In this document: piece by piece, positions 1 through 7,563 of the stretch
Numbering within the stretch: position 1 is the stretch's first letter
Layout of the letters: each line of letters starts with the position of its first letter
NCBI GenBank assembly: GCA_944385485.1
Contig: CALWXL010000001.1
Span: 57,072 to 121,071 of the forward strand
Length of the DNA: 64,000 nucleotides
Direction of reading: 5' to 3'
Source: an uncultured Oscillospiraceae bacterium
GTDB taxonomy: Bacteria > Bacillota > Clostridia > Oscillospirales > Oscillospiraceae
The notes under the pieces: model-generated
Database searches by the model: none
The model's input: the letters and a program-made list of their open reading frames with translations, nothing else
What the model was told of the DNA's origin: nothing
Made by a program: the position numbers and the translations under genes

Positions 1-1026
1 CTGCACCAGCTGCTCAATGAGGTCCCCGTCGTCGTGGATCTCCAGACCACAGCGCTGGGACACCGTCTCATAGAACAGGCTGCGAGGCAGTTCCAACACT
101 GCTGTTACCACGCCGCTCCCCATGTCCATGCGGGTGATCCGGGCCGAAGCGATCTCATCTCGCTGGTCCAACGCATCCACCGCCTGCTCAGTATCTCGCA
201 GCCGTTCCAGTTCCCCAGCCTCTTGGCGAATCATTCCGTAGAGCTGGCTTTTGATGGGGTGATCAAAAGGCAGTACATCCACCCAAGAGGGCAAATACAG
301 TTCCAACTGCTTCATGGGGAATTCGTGGAGCACACCGCTTAAAATGGCCTCCACCGTCTCCTCGTCCAGCGTCAGGCAGTTGACTGCCAGACAAGTGACC
401 TGATACTGCTGGGCAATGTCCGCCTGAATGGCCTGGGCCCGATCGCTGTACGGCTGGGCAGAGTTGAGCAGTACTACAAAGGGCTTCCCCATGGCTTTGA
501 GCTCCTGAATGACCCGCTCCTCAGCCTCCAGGTAGTCCTCTCGTGGAATGTCAGAGATGGTGCCGTCGGTGGTGACGACAATTCCAATGGTGGAGTGGTC
601 AGTGATGACTTTCTGAGTCCCCAACTCCGCGGCCTGGGTCATGGGAATCTCATGATCCATCCAAGGGGTGGTCACCATACGGGGCTGATCCCCGTCCATC
701 TGACCCAGAGCCCCGGGCACCATGTAGCCCACGCAGTCAATGAGGCGCACCGAAAATGAGCTGCCGTCGTCCATGGACAAACTCACCGCATCCTCGGGGA
801 CGAACTTGGGTTCTGCCGTCATGACCACCCGGCCCGAACCACTCTGGGGCAATTCATCCCGGGCCCGATCCCGCAGGTAAGTATTTTGAATCTCCGGCAA
901 CACCATGGTCTCCATAAACCGCTTGATAAAGGTGGACTTCCCCGTGCGGACCGGGCCCACCACGCCGATGTAGATATCCCCCTGGGTCCGCTGGGCGATA
1001 TCCTCATACAGTTTGTTGTGATCCAA
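1..1026 (-). CDS. spoIVA: Stage IV sporulation protein A (3' end outside the window)
   Basis: SpoIVA is the mother-cell ATPase that polymerises on the forespore surface as the basement layer of the coat. The first 342 codons are present and the C-terminus runs off the left edge. Near the N-terminus the protein reads LYEDIAQRTQGDIYIGVVG followed at once by PVRTGKST, the family's hallmark P-loop. A Walker-B-like segment RLIDCVGYMVPGALGQ follows around residue 90-105. No ATG fits. A TTG at 1026-1024, about 5 nt after a GGAGGAG ribosome site, restores the usual short N-terminus. It is preceded by its own SigE-like promoter and by the terminator of sipL, so it is probably a separate sporulation transcription unit. 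SpoVM and SipL, its two known partners, are the next two genes upstream. Confidence 0.95.
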   Translation of the reverse strand, partial: MDHNKLYEDIAQRTQGDIYIGVVGPVRTGKSTFIKRFMETMVLPEIQNTYLRDRARDELPQSGSGRVVMTAEPKFVPEDAVSLSMDDGSSFSVRLIDCVGYMVPGALGQMDGDQPRMVTTPWMDHEIPMTQAAELGTQKVITDHSTIGIVVTTDGTISDIPREDYLEAEERVIQELKAMGKPFVVLLNSAQPYSDRAQAIQADIAQQYQVTCLAVNCLTLDEETVEAILSGVLHEFPMKQLELYLPSWVDVLPFDHPIKSQLYGMIRQEAGELERLRDTEQAVDALDQRDEIASARITRMDMGSGVVTAVLELPRSLFYETVSQRCGLEIHDDGDLIEQLVQ

Positions 1027-1056
1027 TGCAACTCCTCCTCCCGCAAGTTCTCTACA

Positions 1057-1085
1057 TATGTATGGGGATAAGCTGTATAATATAC
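1057..1085 (-). promoter_or_regulatory. SigE-type promoter of spoIVA
   Basis: On the minus strand a -35 of GTATATT is followed by a 14-nt spacer and a -10 of CATACATA, close to the mother-cell SigE consensus (KMATATT, 14-15 nt, CATACANT). It lies between the sipL terminator and the spoIVA start, giving a leader of about 25 nt. SigE control is what is known for spoIVA in Bacillus and Clostridioides. The assignment here is by sequence match only. Confidence 0.7.
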
Positions 1086-1091
1086 CACATC

Positions 1092-1127
1092 AAAAAACCG
1101 ACCGGAGAAAACTCCGATCGGTTTTTT
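1092..1127 (-). terminator. Intrinsic terminator after sipL
   Basis: An inverted repeat AAAAAACCGACCGGAG / CTCCGATCGGTTTTTT around an AAAA loop, with A and T tracts on both flanks. It begins 3 nt past the sipL stop and separates sipL from the spoIVA promoter. Confidence 0.8.
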
Positions 1128-1129
1128 CC

Positions 1130-2644
1130 TTATACCCGTTTGGTGGGAATGAGGAGAACCATACTCTGAGGCACGGTTTCCGAGGCCAGCTCATTGGCGG
1201 TGCAGATGTCCTGGATGGTTGCACCGCAGGCTTTGGCCACATCCCAAAGCTGCTCTCCGGCATCCACCCGGCGAATGACCAGAGAAGGACGGCTGCACGG
1301 GCCATCATAGTTCCCCGCAGAGGCCACAGAGTTGACGCACAGCAACTCCTCCTCCTTGGTGGTCAACCAGCGGAACTCCAATTCGAACCGCAAATCAATC
1401 CCGCCGCTTACCGCCGCAGCGGATACATCGCCCATGGCCCGACAATGGACCTTCCGCTCACAGCCCTGCGGAACCTGATACGGACAGGTGACCAACACGC
1501 TATCGGTGGCTCCCCGCAGCTGGCCTTCCTCATCCAAATACAGCATATGTACCTGGATCTGGGCGGCCAGTTCACTGCCATGTTCTCCATTGCGCTGAGT
1601 TACTTCCTTGACCACAGCAAAGCTGTCCAGCACCTGCTTGGCCTCCACAGAGGTCTGATAAAAGTGCCGTACACTCTGGCTGGTTCCCCCTGTCTCCGCC
1701 AGAGTACACATGGTACAGGGAGCACGCTGGGCATCCAGGCGACAGCTGACTGAATACACATCAGACAGCAAAGTCACCTCCCGCTCCACACGCACCACAA
1801 CCTGAGCACAGGCCTCCACCGTCACCTCCAGCTCTCCATCCCGCAGACGGCAATCCACACTTTTGAGCCGCACATCCACCTGGGAACCCTGATCTCCAGC
1901 TTCCTGTTCCATGTCCAACACTTGGGAGAACGGGAGTTCGAAGCAGGTGGAAGTGGGGGCATCTCCACACTGGTAGAGCACATACAGCTTCACGGATCCT
2001 TTGACCACCAGCTTGCGTCCAATGAGCTTGCCTTCCATGACATCCAACTGGGGACGGCATAGCATCAGATGTTCAATTTCACCCTTGGATGGGGGCATGC
2101 GAATGAGGTCTGAGAAAAGAAACGGTTTTTCCACCACTCCGGTCACCACGATGTCCCGGGCGGTAAGCAGTCGCTTTTCCAGGCTTCCCTCCGGCCCTCC
2201 CTCCACATCACACGTCAGTTCTCTGGTGCTCAGCTCATAGGCGGTCAGATCTACCACCACCTCTGCCCGCGCCACCACTTTTCTGGGGTTCACCGCCCGA
2301 GCATCCGCAAAGGTCACACAGGCGTTGGCCTGTACGATACTGGTGGGATGGAGGGCCGGGTGATCTTTCATACACTGGAAGGGAATGGCCACGTCCAATG
2401 TCTTGGGTTGTGGCTCTCCCTCTGGGATGTAAAACACCGTGGTCTGGATGGTTCCGGTCAGGCGGACGGTTCCCTCTCCTGCCTCACAGTCCCGTACGTA
2501 CACCCGGCCCACCGCCGAAACAATCCGTGCGATATCCGGGTAAGTATCCGGCACAATGCTCTCCAACGTCTCCTCTTGGGTCACCGAGGCGTCCAACACC
2601 TCACGATACCCCTCCAACATCACGGGCTGCAACTCCATATCCAT
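1130..2644 (-). CDS. sipL: SpoIVA-interacting spore coat morphogenetic protein SipL (SPOCS repeats + LysM)
   Basis: About 504 residues, matching clostridial SipL (roughly 520). Most of the chain is made of repeated beta-rich SPOCS/DUF3794 units. One covers about residues 20-140 (TYPDIARIVSAVGRVYV) and others are near 160-280 and 300-440. The last 45 residues form a LysM domain (VDAGEQLWDVAKACGATIQD). In Clostridioides difficile the LysM end of SipL binds SpoIVA and is needed for coat attachment; Bacillus lacks the gene. The chosen ATG at 2644 sits 6 nt after AAAGGGAGG. Upstream in-frame ATGs at 2650 and 2668 have no usable ribosome site. Its position between spoVM and spoIVA strongly supports the call. 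Confidence 0.92.
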   Translation of the reverse strand: MDMELQPVMLEGYREVLDASVTQEETLESIVPDTYPDIARIVSAVGRVYVRDCEAGEGTVRLTGTIQTTVFYIPEGEPQPKTLDVAIPFQCMKDHPALHPTSIVQANACVTFADARAVNPRKVVARAEVVVDLTAYELSTRELTCDVEGGPEGSLEKRLLTARDIVVTGVVEKPFLFSDLIRMPPSKGEIEHLMLCRPQLDVMEGKLIGRKLVVKGSVKLYVLYQCGDAPTSTCFELPFSQVLDMEQEAGDQGSQVDVRLKSVDCRLRDGELEVTVEACAQVVVRVEREVTLLSDVYSVSCRLDAQRAPCTMCTLAETGGTSQSVRHFYQTSVEAKQVLDSFAVVKEVTQRNGEHGSELAAQIQVHMLYLDEEGQLRGATDSVLVTCPYQVPQGCERKVHCRAMGDVSAAAVSGGIDLRFELEFRWLTTKEEELLCVNSVASAGNYDGPCSRPSLVIRRVDAGEQLWDVAKACGATIQDICTANELASETVPQSMVLLIPTKRV

Positions 2645-2677
2645 AGACATCCTCCCTTTGTCCAACATTCTGAGGTA

Positions 2678-2706
2678 TCTATATGACTGGGAGTGCCGGG
2701 ATATAC
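2678..2706 (-). promoter_or_regulatory. SigE-type promoter of sipL
   Basis: Minus-strand -35 GTATATC, 14-nt spacer, -10 CATATAGA. It has the same geometry as the element before spoIVA. It begins 3 nt past the spoVM stop codon, so sipL can be transcribed separately from spoVM. Confidence 0.6.
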
Positions 2707-2708
2707 CC

Positions 2709-2783
2709 TCATTCTGAGATGCCGAAAATTCGACGCATCAGCCCGCACAGGGCCTTGGGAAATTTCACAACCACAATACGCAT
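2709..2783 (-). CDS. spoVM: Stage V sporulation protein SpoVM (24-residue membrane-curvature peptide)
   Basis: SpoVM is a tiny amphipathic helix that senses the convex forespore membrane and recruits SpoIVA. The peptide reads MRIVVVKFPKALCGLM then RRIFGISE. It aligns without gaps to Bacillus SpoVM: Lys7, the functionally important Pro9, Lys10, Leu12, Gly14, Arg17 and Gly21 all coincide. The ribosome site AAAGGAGGGG lies about 10 nt before the ATG. The gene lies immediately after rsgA and before sipL-spoIVA; in Bacillus it also lies just beyond the prpC-prkC-rsgA cluster. At 25 codons with the stop it is too short for most gene finders. No SigE promoter was convincing directly upstream, where the ribosome site is folded into a stem-loop. 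Confidence 0.9.
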   Translation of the reverse strand: MRIVVVKFPKALCGLMRRIFGISE

Positions 2784-2785
2784 CA

Positions 2786-2841
2786 GAAAAAGCCCCTCCT
2801 TTCTATGCTGAATTCTAGTACAGCATATGAAAGAAGGGGCT
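2786..2841 (-). terminator. Stem-loop terminator after rsgA that overlaps the spoVM ribosome site
   Basis: On the minus strand AGCCCCTTCTTTCATATGCTG and CAGCATAGAAAGGAGGGGCT pair around a 10-nt loop and are followed by TTTTT. The 3' arm holds the AAAGGAGGGG ribosome site of spoVM. The element could both end the rsgA transcript and hide the spoVM start in any read-through transcript. Confidence 0.7.
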
Positions 2842-2859
2842 GTCTGGTTCCTTGGTTTT

Positions 2860-3738
2860 TTATTTTTCCCACAGAGGACGGGATTTTACTTGTTCATACA
2901 GTTTCACGTAACTGTGGTAACGGCTGGGAGCAATGGCGCCATCGTCCACCGCCTCACGCACGGCGCAGCCCCTCTCCTTCACGTGGGCACAGCCCACAAA
3001 CCGGCACTGTTCCAGATAAGGCCCGAACTCCCGGAAGGTACGTTCCAATTCCTCTTTGGGGATCAGTTCCATCTGCTCCACATCAAAAGCGGAAAAGCCA
3101 GGCGTATCTGCCACCAGGCCTCCACCCACACGGAACAATTCCACGTGGCGGGTGGTATGGCGGCCACGGCCCAACTTCTCGCTGACCTGTCCTACCTTCA
3201 AATCAAACTGAGGGCACAGGGCGTTGAGCACGCTGGACTTTCCCACACCGGAATTTCCCGTAAAGGCGGAGATCTTTCCGTTCAAAATCTCCATCAACTG
3301 CTCCAATCCTTCCCCGGTATAGGCGCTGATGGCAAAGCATTGAAATCCCGCTTGGCGGTACAGCTCTACCATCTCCTGGGACGGCTCTAAATCACATTTG
3401 TTGAAGCAGATGATGGGCTCACACCCCTTGTACTCCGCCAACGAGATCATACGGTCAATGAGAAATGGGTCTGTGATGGGGATCGCCCCGGAGGCCAAAA
3501 TGACCAACTGGTCCATATTGGCCACCATAGGGCGCTGAAACTGATTGGACCGCGGCAGAACTTCATCCACCATGCCCGTCCCGTCCTCTGTCATGGTGAT
3601 TGCCACATGATCACCCACCAGAGGGGTAACTTTCTGGTGTCGAAGCTTTCCCCGACCTCGACAGGTCACCGGTTCATGCTCTGCCCCCACATCCACATAA
3701 TAGAAGCCACTGAGGGCTTTGATGATCGTACCCGTCAT
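2860..3738 (-). CDS. rsgA: Ribosome small-subunit-dependent GTPase A
   Basis: RsgA (CpgA/YloQ) is a circularly permuted GTPase that checks late 30S subunit assembly. The chain has 292 residues, the usual length. An N-terminal OB fold comes first, then the permuted G motifs: G4 NKCD near residue 117, G1 GNSGVGKSS near 165, and G3 DTPG near 215. The C-terminal zinc module follows (CRFVGCAHVKERGC). The ATG is 3 nt after the prkC stop, so the two are translationally close. In Bacillus CpgA is a PrkC substrate, which agrees with the prpC-prkC-rsgA order seen here. Confidence 0.95.
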   Translation of the reverse strand: MTGTIIKALSGFYYVDVGAEHEPVTCRGRGKLRHQKVTPLVGDHVAITMTEDGTGMVDEVLPRSNQFQRPMVANMDQLVILASGAIPITDPFLIDRMISLAEYKGCEPIICFNKCDLEPSQEMVELYRQAGFQCFAISAYTGEGLEQLMEILNGKISAFTGNSGVGKSSVLNALCPQFDLKVGQVSEKLGRGRHTTRHVELFRVGGGLVADTPGFSAFDVEQMELIPKEELERTFREFGPYLEQCRFVGCAHVKERGCAVREAVDDGAIAPSRYHSYVKLYEQVKSRPLWEK

Positions 3739-3741
3739 ACA

Positions 3742-5748
3742 TCAAAACTCCAGATCATAGCTCTCCACCCGGTCTCCATCAATGTAGATGGTGACCCGCT
3801 TGGTGGTTCCAGGATTCTGGGTCACCTCACGGGAGAAGTTCCCCTGCTCATCCACATTCCAGGCCCCATCAAAAATGGTGGTAGATCCCAAGGTCACCTT
3901 GAGGGTAACGGTGCCTGTATAGTCACTCAAATCCACCTGGATGGTCTTCTTCACCGGGGCATCTGTGGTCACCACCGGAGGATTGGTGACAGGAGGCTTG
4001 GTGGCCTCTGGGCCCAGACTGACTTGGAGGTCAATGGTGGTACCTGGGTCCACCTGAGCACCCTTATCAATGCTCTGCCACATCACCTTGCCTGCAGCAT
4101 AGGTGTCGCTGTGATATTCCTTCACGTTGGCCTGGAGGCCCTGCAGCTCCAGCTGTGCCTTTACCTGCTCCAAGCTCAAGCCAACGTAATTTCCTACGGT
4201 AACCTTTTCCTCTTCCTTGCCCTTGCTGATGACGATGGTCACCTCATCGCCCTCTTCCAGCTCGGTATCCTCTTCTGGGCTGAAGGAAATGATGTATCCC
4301 TTTTCGATGGTGGAGGAGTACTGGTATTCCTGAGTTACCTTCAGTTTCATGTCCTCTTCCAGTCTCTTCAGGGCCCGCTCGGAGTCCCATCCCGTGACAT
4401 CAATCATCTTCAGCTCCTCGGTGCCACCACTGATGGTAACGGTGATGGTGGTCTCTCCATCCTTCACCTTGGAGTCTGCCTCGGGGGTCTGCTCACAGAT
4501 CTGGTCCTTCTCGTATTTCTCGTCGAACACAGTCTCACCGATCTCAATTTTGAAATCGCCCAGGATGGAGGGGTCTTTTTTCAACTCTTCCAGGGTATAG
4601 CCCAGCAAATTGGGAACGGTGTACTCTGTGGCCGGAGCAAAAATAGCGCCCCGGATGAAGTTGAACAGGAAGATGATGATACCCACGACAAAGATGAGGA
4701 TGGCTCCCACTGCCACTGCAATGGGTGGGACCTTAAACCGCCCGAACAGCTTAATGCTCTCGGTTTTCTCTCCGTCTTCATAGTCCTCGTCGTAGTCGTC
4801 ATACACCTCTCCGGTGTCATCTTCCGACTCCTGATCCATCTCGCGCACTCCACTGACTGGAATTACCCGGGTGGGTTCCTCCACATCACCTACACGGATG
4901 GTATCACTGGGGACAAAGGAGGGATTTTTCTGAAACTCCGTCACTGCATCCAGCATATCCTGCGCAGAGAGGTACCGCTGGTTGGGATTGGGGGCCATGG
5001 CCTTCATAATAATGGCCTCCAGCCCCACAGGAATGTCCGGATTGAGTTCCCGAGGTTGGATGGGAATGGAGTTGATATGCTGAATGGCCACCAGAACCGG
5101 GGTCTCCCCCTCAAAAGGCAGACGTCCCGTGAGCATCTCGTAGAGCATGACACCCACAGAGTAAAGATCGGAGCGCCCGTCAATGTGGCTTCCCTTGGCC
5201 TGCTCGGGAGAAATGTAGTGGACAGAACCCAACGCCTCCTGAGTCATGGTATTCTGGGAGGATGTCAACCGGGCAATGCCGAAGTCCGCCACTTTGATGC
5301 TGCCATCCCGCAACACCAAAATATTGTGCGGCTTGATATCCCGGTGAATGATTCCCCGGCTATGGGCATGATCCAGGGCCCGAAGAATCTGGGAAATGAA
5401 GTGCAGAGCCTCCTGCCACTTCAGGGGAGTCCCACGCTTTTGCATATACTGCTTCAGCGTCATGCCGTCAATGAGTTCCATGACAATGTAGTTGAGCCCA
5501 TCGCTCTGGCACACGTCGTAAACTCCCACAATGTTGACGTGGGACAGCATGGCCACAGCCTGGGATTCCGCCTGAAATCGACGGCGAAAATCTGCATCGC
5601 TGGCCAATTCCGGCTTGAGGATTTTAATGGCCACCAGGCGATTGAGACGATGACAACGGGCTTTGTACACCACGGCCATGCCTCCAACGCCGATACGCTC
5701 CAAAATCTCGTAGCGGTTGTCCAGCATTTTACCTATGTATTGATCCAT
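3742..5748 (-). CDS. prkC: Membrane Ser/Thr protein kinase with PASTA repeats
   Basis: A eukaryotic-type kinase that senses peptidoglycan fragments and phosphorylates translation and cell-wall proteins. The 668 residues comprise a cytoplasmic kinase domain (about 1-275), an acidic linker, a single membrane span (about 341-364), and three extracellular PASTA repeats (about 377-442, 446-510, 514-582). A Thr/Pro linker and an extra beta-rich C-terminal domain follow. Kinase motifs are complete: glycine loop GVGGMAVVYKA, Lys42, HRDIKPHN with Asp137, DFG at 155-157, and SPEQ. The ATG at 5748 is about 10 nt after GAGGAGG. The longer ORF would start inside prpC. It is paired with its phosphatase prpC upstream. 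Confidence 0.95.
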   Translation of the reverse strand: MDQYIGKMLDNRYEILERIGVGGMAVVYKARCHRLNRLVAIKILKPELASDADFRRRFQAESQAVAMLSHVNIVGVYDVCQSDGLNYIVMELIDGMTLKQYMQKRGTPLKWQEALHFISQILRALDHAHSRGIIHRDIKPHNILVLRDGSIKVADFGIARLTSSQNTMTQEALGSVHYISPEQAKGSHIDGRSDLYSVGVMLYEMLTGRLPFEGETPVLVAIQHINSIPIQPRELNPDIPVGLEAIIMKAMAPNPNQRYLSAQDMLDAVTEFQKNPSFVPSDTIRVGDVEEPTRVIPVSGVREMDQESEDDTGEVYDDYDEDYEDGEKTESIKLFGRFKVPPIAVAVGAILIFVVGIIIFLFNFIRGAIFAPATEYTVPNLLGYTLEELKKDPSILGDFKIEIGETVFDEKYEKDQICEQTPEADSKVKDGETTITVTISGGTEELKMIDVTGWDSERALKRLEEDMKLKVTQEYQYSSTIEKGYIISFSPEEDTELEEGDEVTIVISKGKEEEKVTVGNYVGLSLEQVKAQLELQGLQANVKEYHSDTYAAGKVMWQSIDKGAQVDPGTTIDLQVSLGPEATKPPVTNPPVVTTDAPVKKTIQVDLSDYTGTVTLKVTLGSTTIFDGAWNVDEQGNFSREVTQNPGTTKRVTIYIDGDRVESYDLEF

Positions 5749-5773
5749 AGTCTGTGATCCTCCTCGTTGCACG

Positions 5774-6511
5774 TCACAACTGTGCCATGACAATGGTCAC
5801 ATTGTCCGGCGCACCCTGCTCCAGCGTCATGCGCATCATGGTCCGGCAGCGCTCCTCCAAAGGCTCCTGCTTCACCGCCTGCTCCAGCAGCTCCTCGTCG
5901 GTCAGCACATTGGATAGGCCGTCACTGCACAACAACAGGCCATCGCCTTCCTCCAACTGCGCATGATAGCAATCACCGGCCACATCTCGATCAATGCCCA
6001 TGGCACGGGTGATGAGGTTTTTCTTGGGGTGGCTGCGGGCTTCATCCGGGGTGATGTCCCCTCGGTTGACCAGAAGCTGAACCAGCGAATGGTCACAAGT
6101 CACCTGCTGGATGTTTTCCTTGTGGATCAGGTAACAGCGGCTGTCTCCCACATTGACCACATAGGCATCCAGGCCCATCAGCAATACACCGACCAGGGTT
6201 GTGCCCATGCCACGGTATTGCTCATCGGAGCGGGAAAGCTGATAGACCTGAGTGTTGGCATGCAGGCACGCCTCACGCAGAAGTCGGTAACAGGCCCGCT
6301 CCCCTTCCGGCACTTCCTGGCGATACAGATCCTCTACAGCAGCAGCAAAAGTCTCCACCGCCACCGCACTGGCCACGTTTCCTGCACGGGCTCCGCCCAT
6401 GCCGTCACATACCACCGCCACCGCGGCATGCTCACCCAGTTGACGTACGGTATAGCTGTCCTGGTTCTCACTGCGGACGGTACCGATATCCGTCATTCCA
6501 AATATATTCAT
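5774..6511 (-). CDS. prpC: PP2C-family protein serine/threonine phosphatase
   Basis: PrpC removes phosphates placed by PrkC. The 245 residues hold the PPM metal-binding motifs in order: SENQDSY, VCDGMGGARAG, GMGTTLVG, NVGDSRCYL, CSDGLSNVL and PDNVTIV. These include the aspartates that bind the two Mn/Mg ions. The start overlaps the rlmN stop as ATGA, with an AAAGGA site inside rlmN. It is translated as part of the fmt-rsmB-rlmN-prpC-prkC-rsgA run. Confidence 0.95.
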   Translation of the reverse strand: MNIFGMTDIGTVRSENQDSYTVRQLGEHAAVAVVCDGMGGARAGNVASAVAVETFAAAVEDLYRQEVPEGERACYRLLREACLHANTQVYQLSRSDEQYRGMGTTLVGVLLMGLDAYVVNVGDSRCYLIHKENIQQVTCDHSLVQLLVNRGDITPDEARSHPKKNLITRAMGIDRDVAGDCYHAQLEEGDGLLLCSDGLSNVLTDEELLEQAVKQEPLEERCRTMMRMTLEQGAPDNVTIVMAQL

Positions 6512-7560
6512 AGAACTTCGTCCTTTCCAGACTGGAGTTGCTCTTGTTTCATTTGTTTCCGGCGTAACTGGCCACAGGAGGCATCGATGTCGCTGCCCAG
6601 CTTACGCCGCACCGTGGCGGTGACCCCTTGGGATTCCAGACGTTTCTGGAACTGACGCACCCGACGGCTTGGCTTTAAGGGGGACTCCTCCACGTGGTTG
6701 AGGGGAATCAAATTCACGTGTCCCGGCTGTCCACGCAGCAGCTTCACCAGCAAATCCGCCTGGGCATCGCTGTCGTTGACCCCGTCAATCATGGCATATT
6801 CATAAGAGATACGACGGCCGGTTGTCTCAAAGTAACGCCGGCAGGTGTCCATGAGCAGGTCCACACCTACGGCACGGTTCACCGGCATCAACTTGGACCT
6901 GGTCTCATCATCTGGGGCGTGAAGAGATACGCTGAGAGTTAATTGTAACCCCAACTGGGCCAATTTGTCAATTTTCTTCACCAGGCCACAGGTAGACAGA
7001 GATATGTGGCGCATCCCGATGTTCACCCCATCTGGGTGGTTGACCAACTGTAAAAACTGGGTAACGTTGTCAAAGTTGTCCAGCGGCTCCCCGATTCCCA
7101 TCATCACAATGTTGGAAATCTCCACGCCGCTGTCCAGCTGGGTAAAAATAATCTGGTCCAGGATTTCACTGGGCTGCAAATCCCGCACCTTACCACCCAG
7201 AGTGGAGGCACAGAACTTACATCCCATGTTGCATCCCACCTGGCACGAGACACACACGGTGTTTCCATGCTGATAGCGCATCAGCACCGTCTCCACACAG
7301 TTTCCGTCCCGCAGCCGCCACAGGTACTTGATGGTTCCGTCCAAAGCAGACTGCTGCTTTCGCTCTACCAAGGGCACTGTGATGTAGCTCTGTTCCTTCA
7401 GCGTCTCCCGCAGAGTTTTGGGTAGGTTGGTCATCTCGTCAAAGGAGGTCACACCCCGGTGCAGCCATTGAAAAATCTGCTTGGCTCGGAAGCTGGGCTG
7501 CCCCAGCTCCTTCAGCCATACCCCCAGCTCCTGGGGAAGCATGGATTTGATGTCAATCAC
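6508..7560 (-). CDS. rlmN: Dual-specificity 23S rRNA/tRNA adenine-C2 methyltransferase (radical SAM)
   Basis: RlmN methylates C2 of A2503 in 23S rRNA and A37 in some tRNAs. It has 350 residues. The radical-SAM cluster motif is CNMGCKFC near residue 110, preceded by the substrate motif CVSCQVG. The family segments MGIGEPLDN and STCG are present. The second catalytic cysteine is in the STCG stretch or near the C-terminus. The gene follows rsmB with a 3-nt gap and overlaps prpC by 4 nt, the conserved Firmicutes order. Confidence 0.95.
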   Translation of the reverse strand: MIDIKSMLPQELGVWLKELGQPSFRAKQIFQWLHRGVTSFDEMTNLPKTLRETLKEQSYITVPLVERKQQSALDGTIKYLWRLRDGNCVETVLMRYQHGNTVCVSCQVGCNMGCKFCASTLGGKVRDLQPSEILDQIIFTQLDSGVEISNIVMMGIGEPLDNFDNVTQFLQLVNHPDGVNIGMRHISLSTCGLVKKIDKLAQLGLQLTLSVSLHAPDDETRSKLMPVNRAVGVDLLMDTCRRYFETTGRRISYEYAMIDGVNDSDAQADLLVKLLRGQPGHVNLIPLNHVEESPLKPSRRVRQFQKRLESQGVTATVRRKLGSDIDASCGQLRRKQMKQEQLQSGKDEVL

Positions 7561-7563
7561 AGG

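Noticed and set aside
2813-2850. A SigE promoter directly before spoVM
   Set aside because: CATATGCT and CATAGAAA resemble -10 boxes, but no -35 sits at the right distance, so no promoter was annotated.
3607-5757. A 716-codon plus-strand frame opposite prkC
   Set aside because: Antisense to a complete kinase gene with all catalytic motifs; the translation matches nothing and would break the compact minus-strand run.
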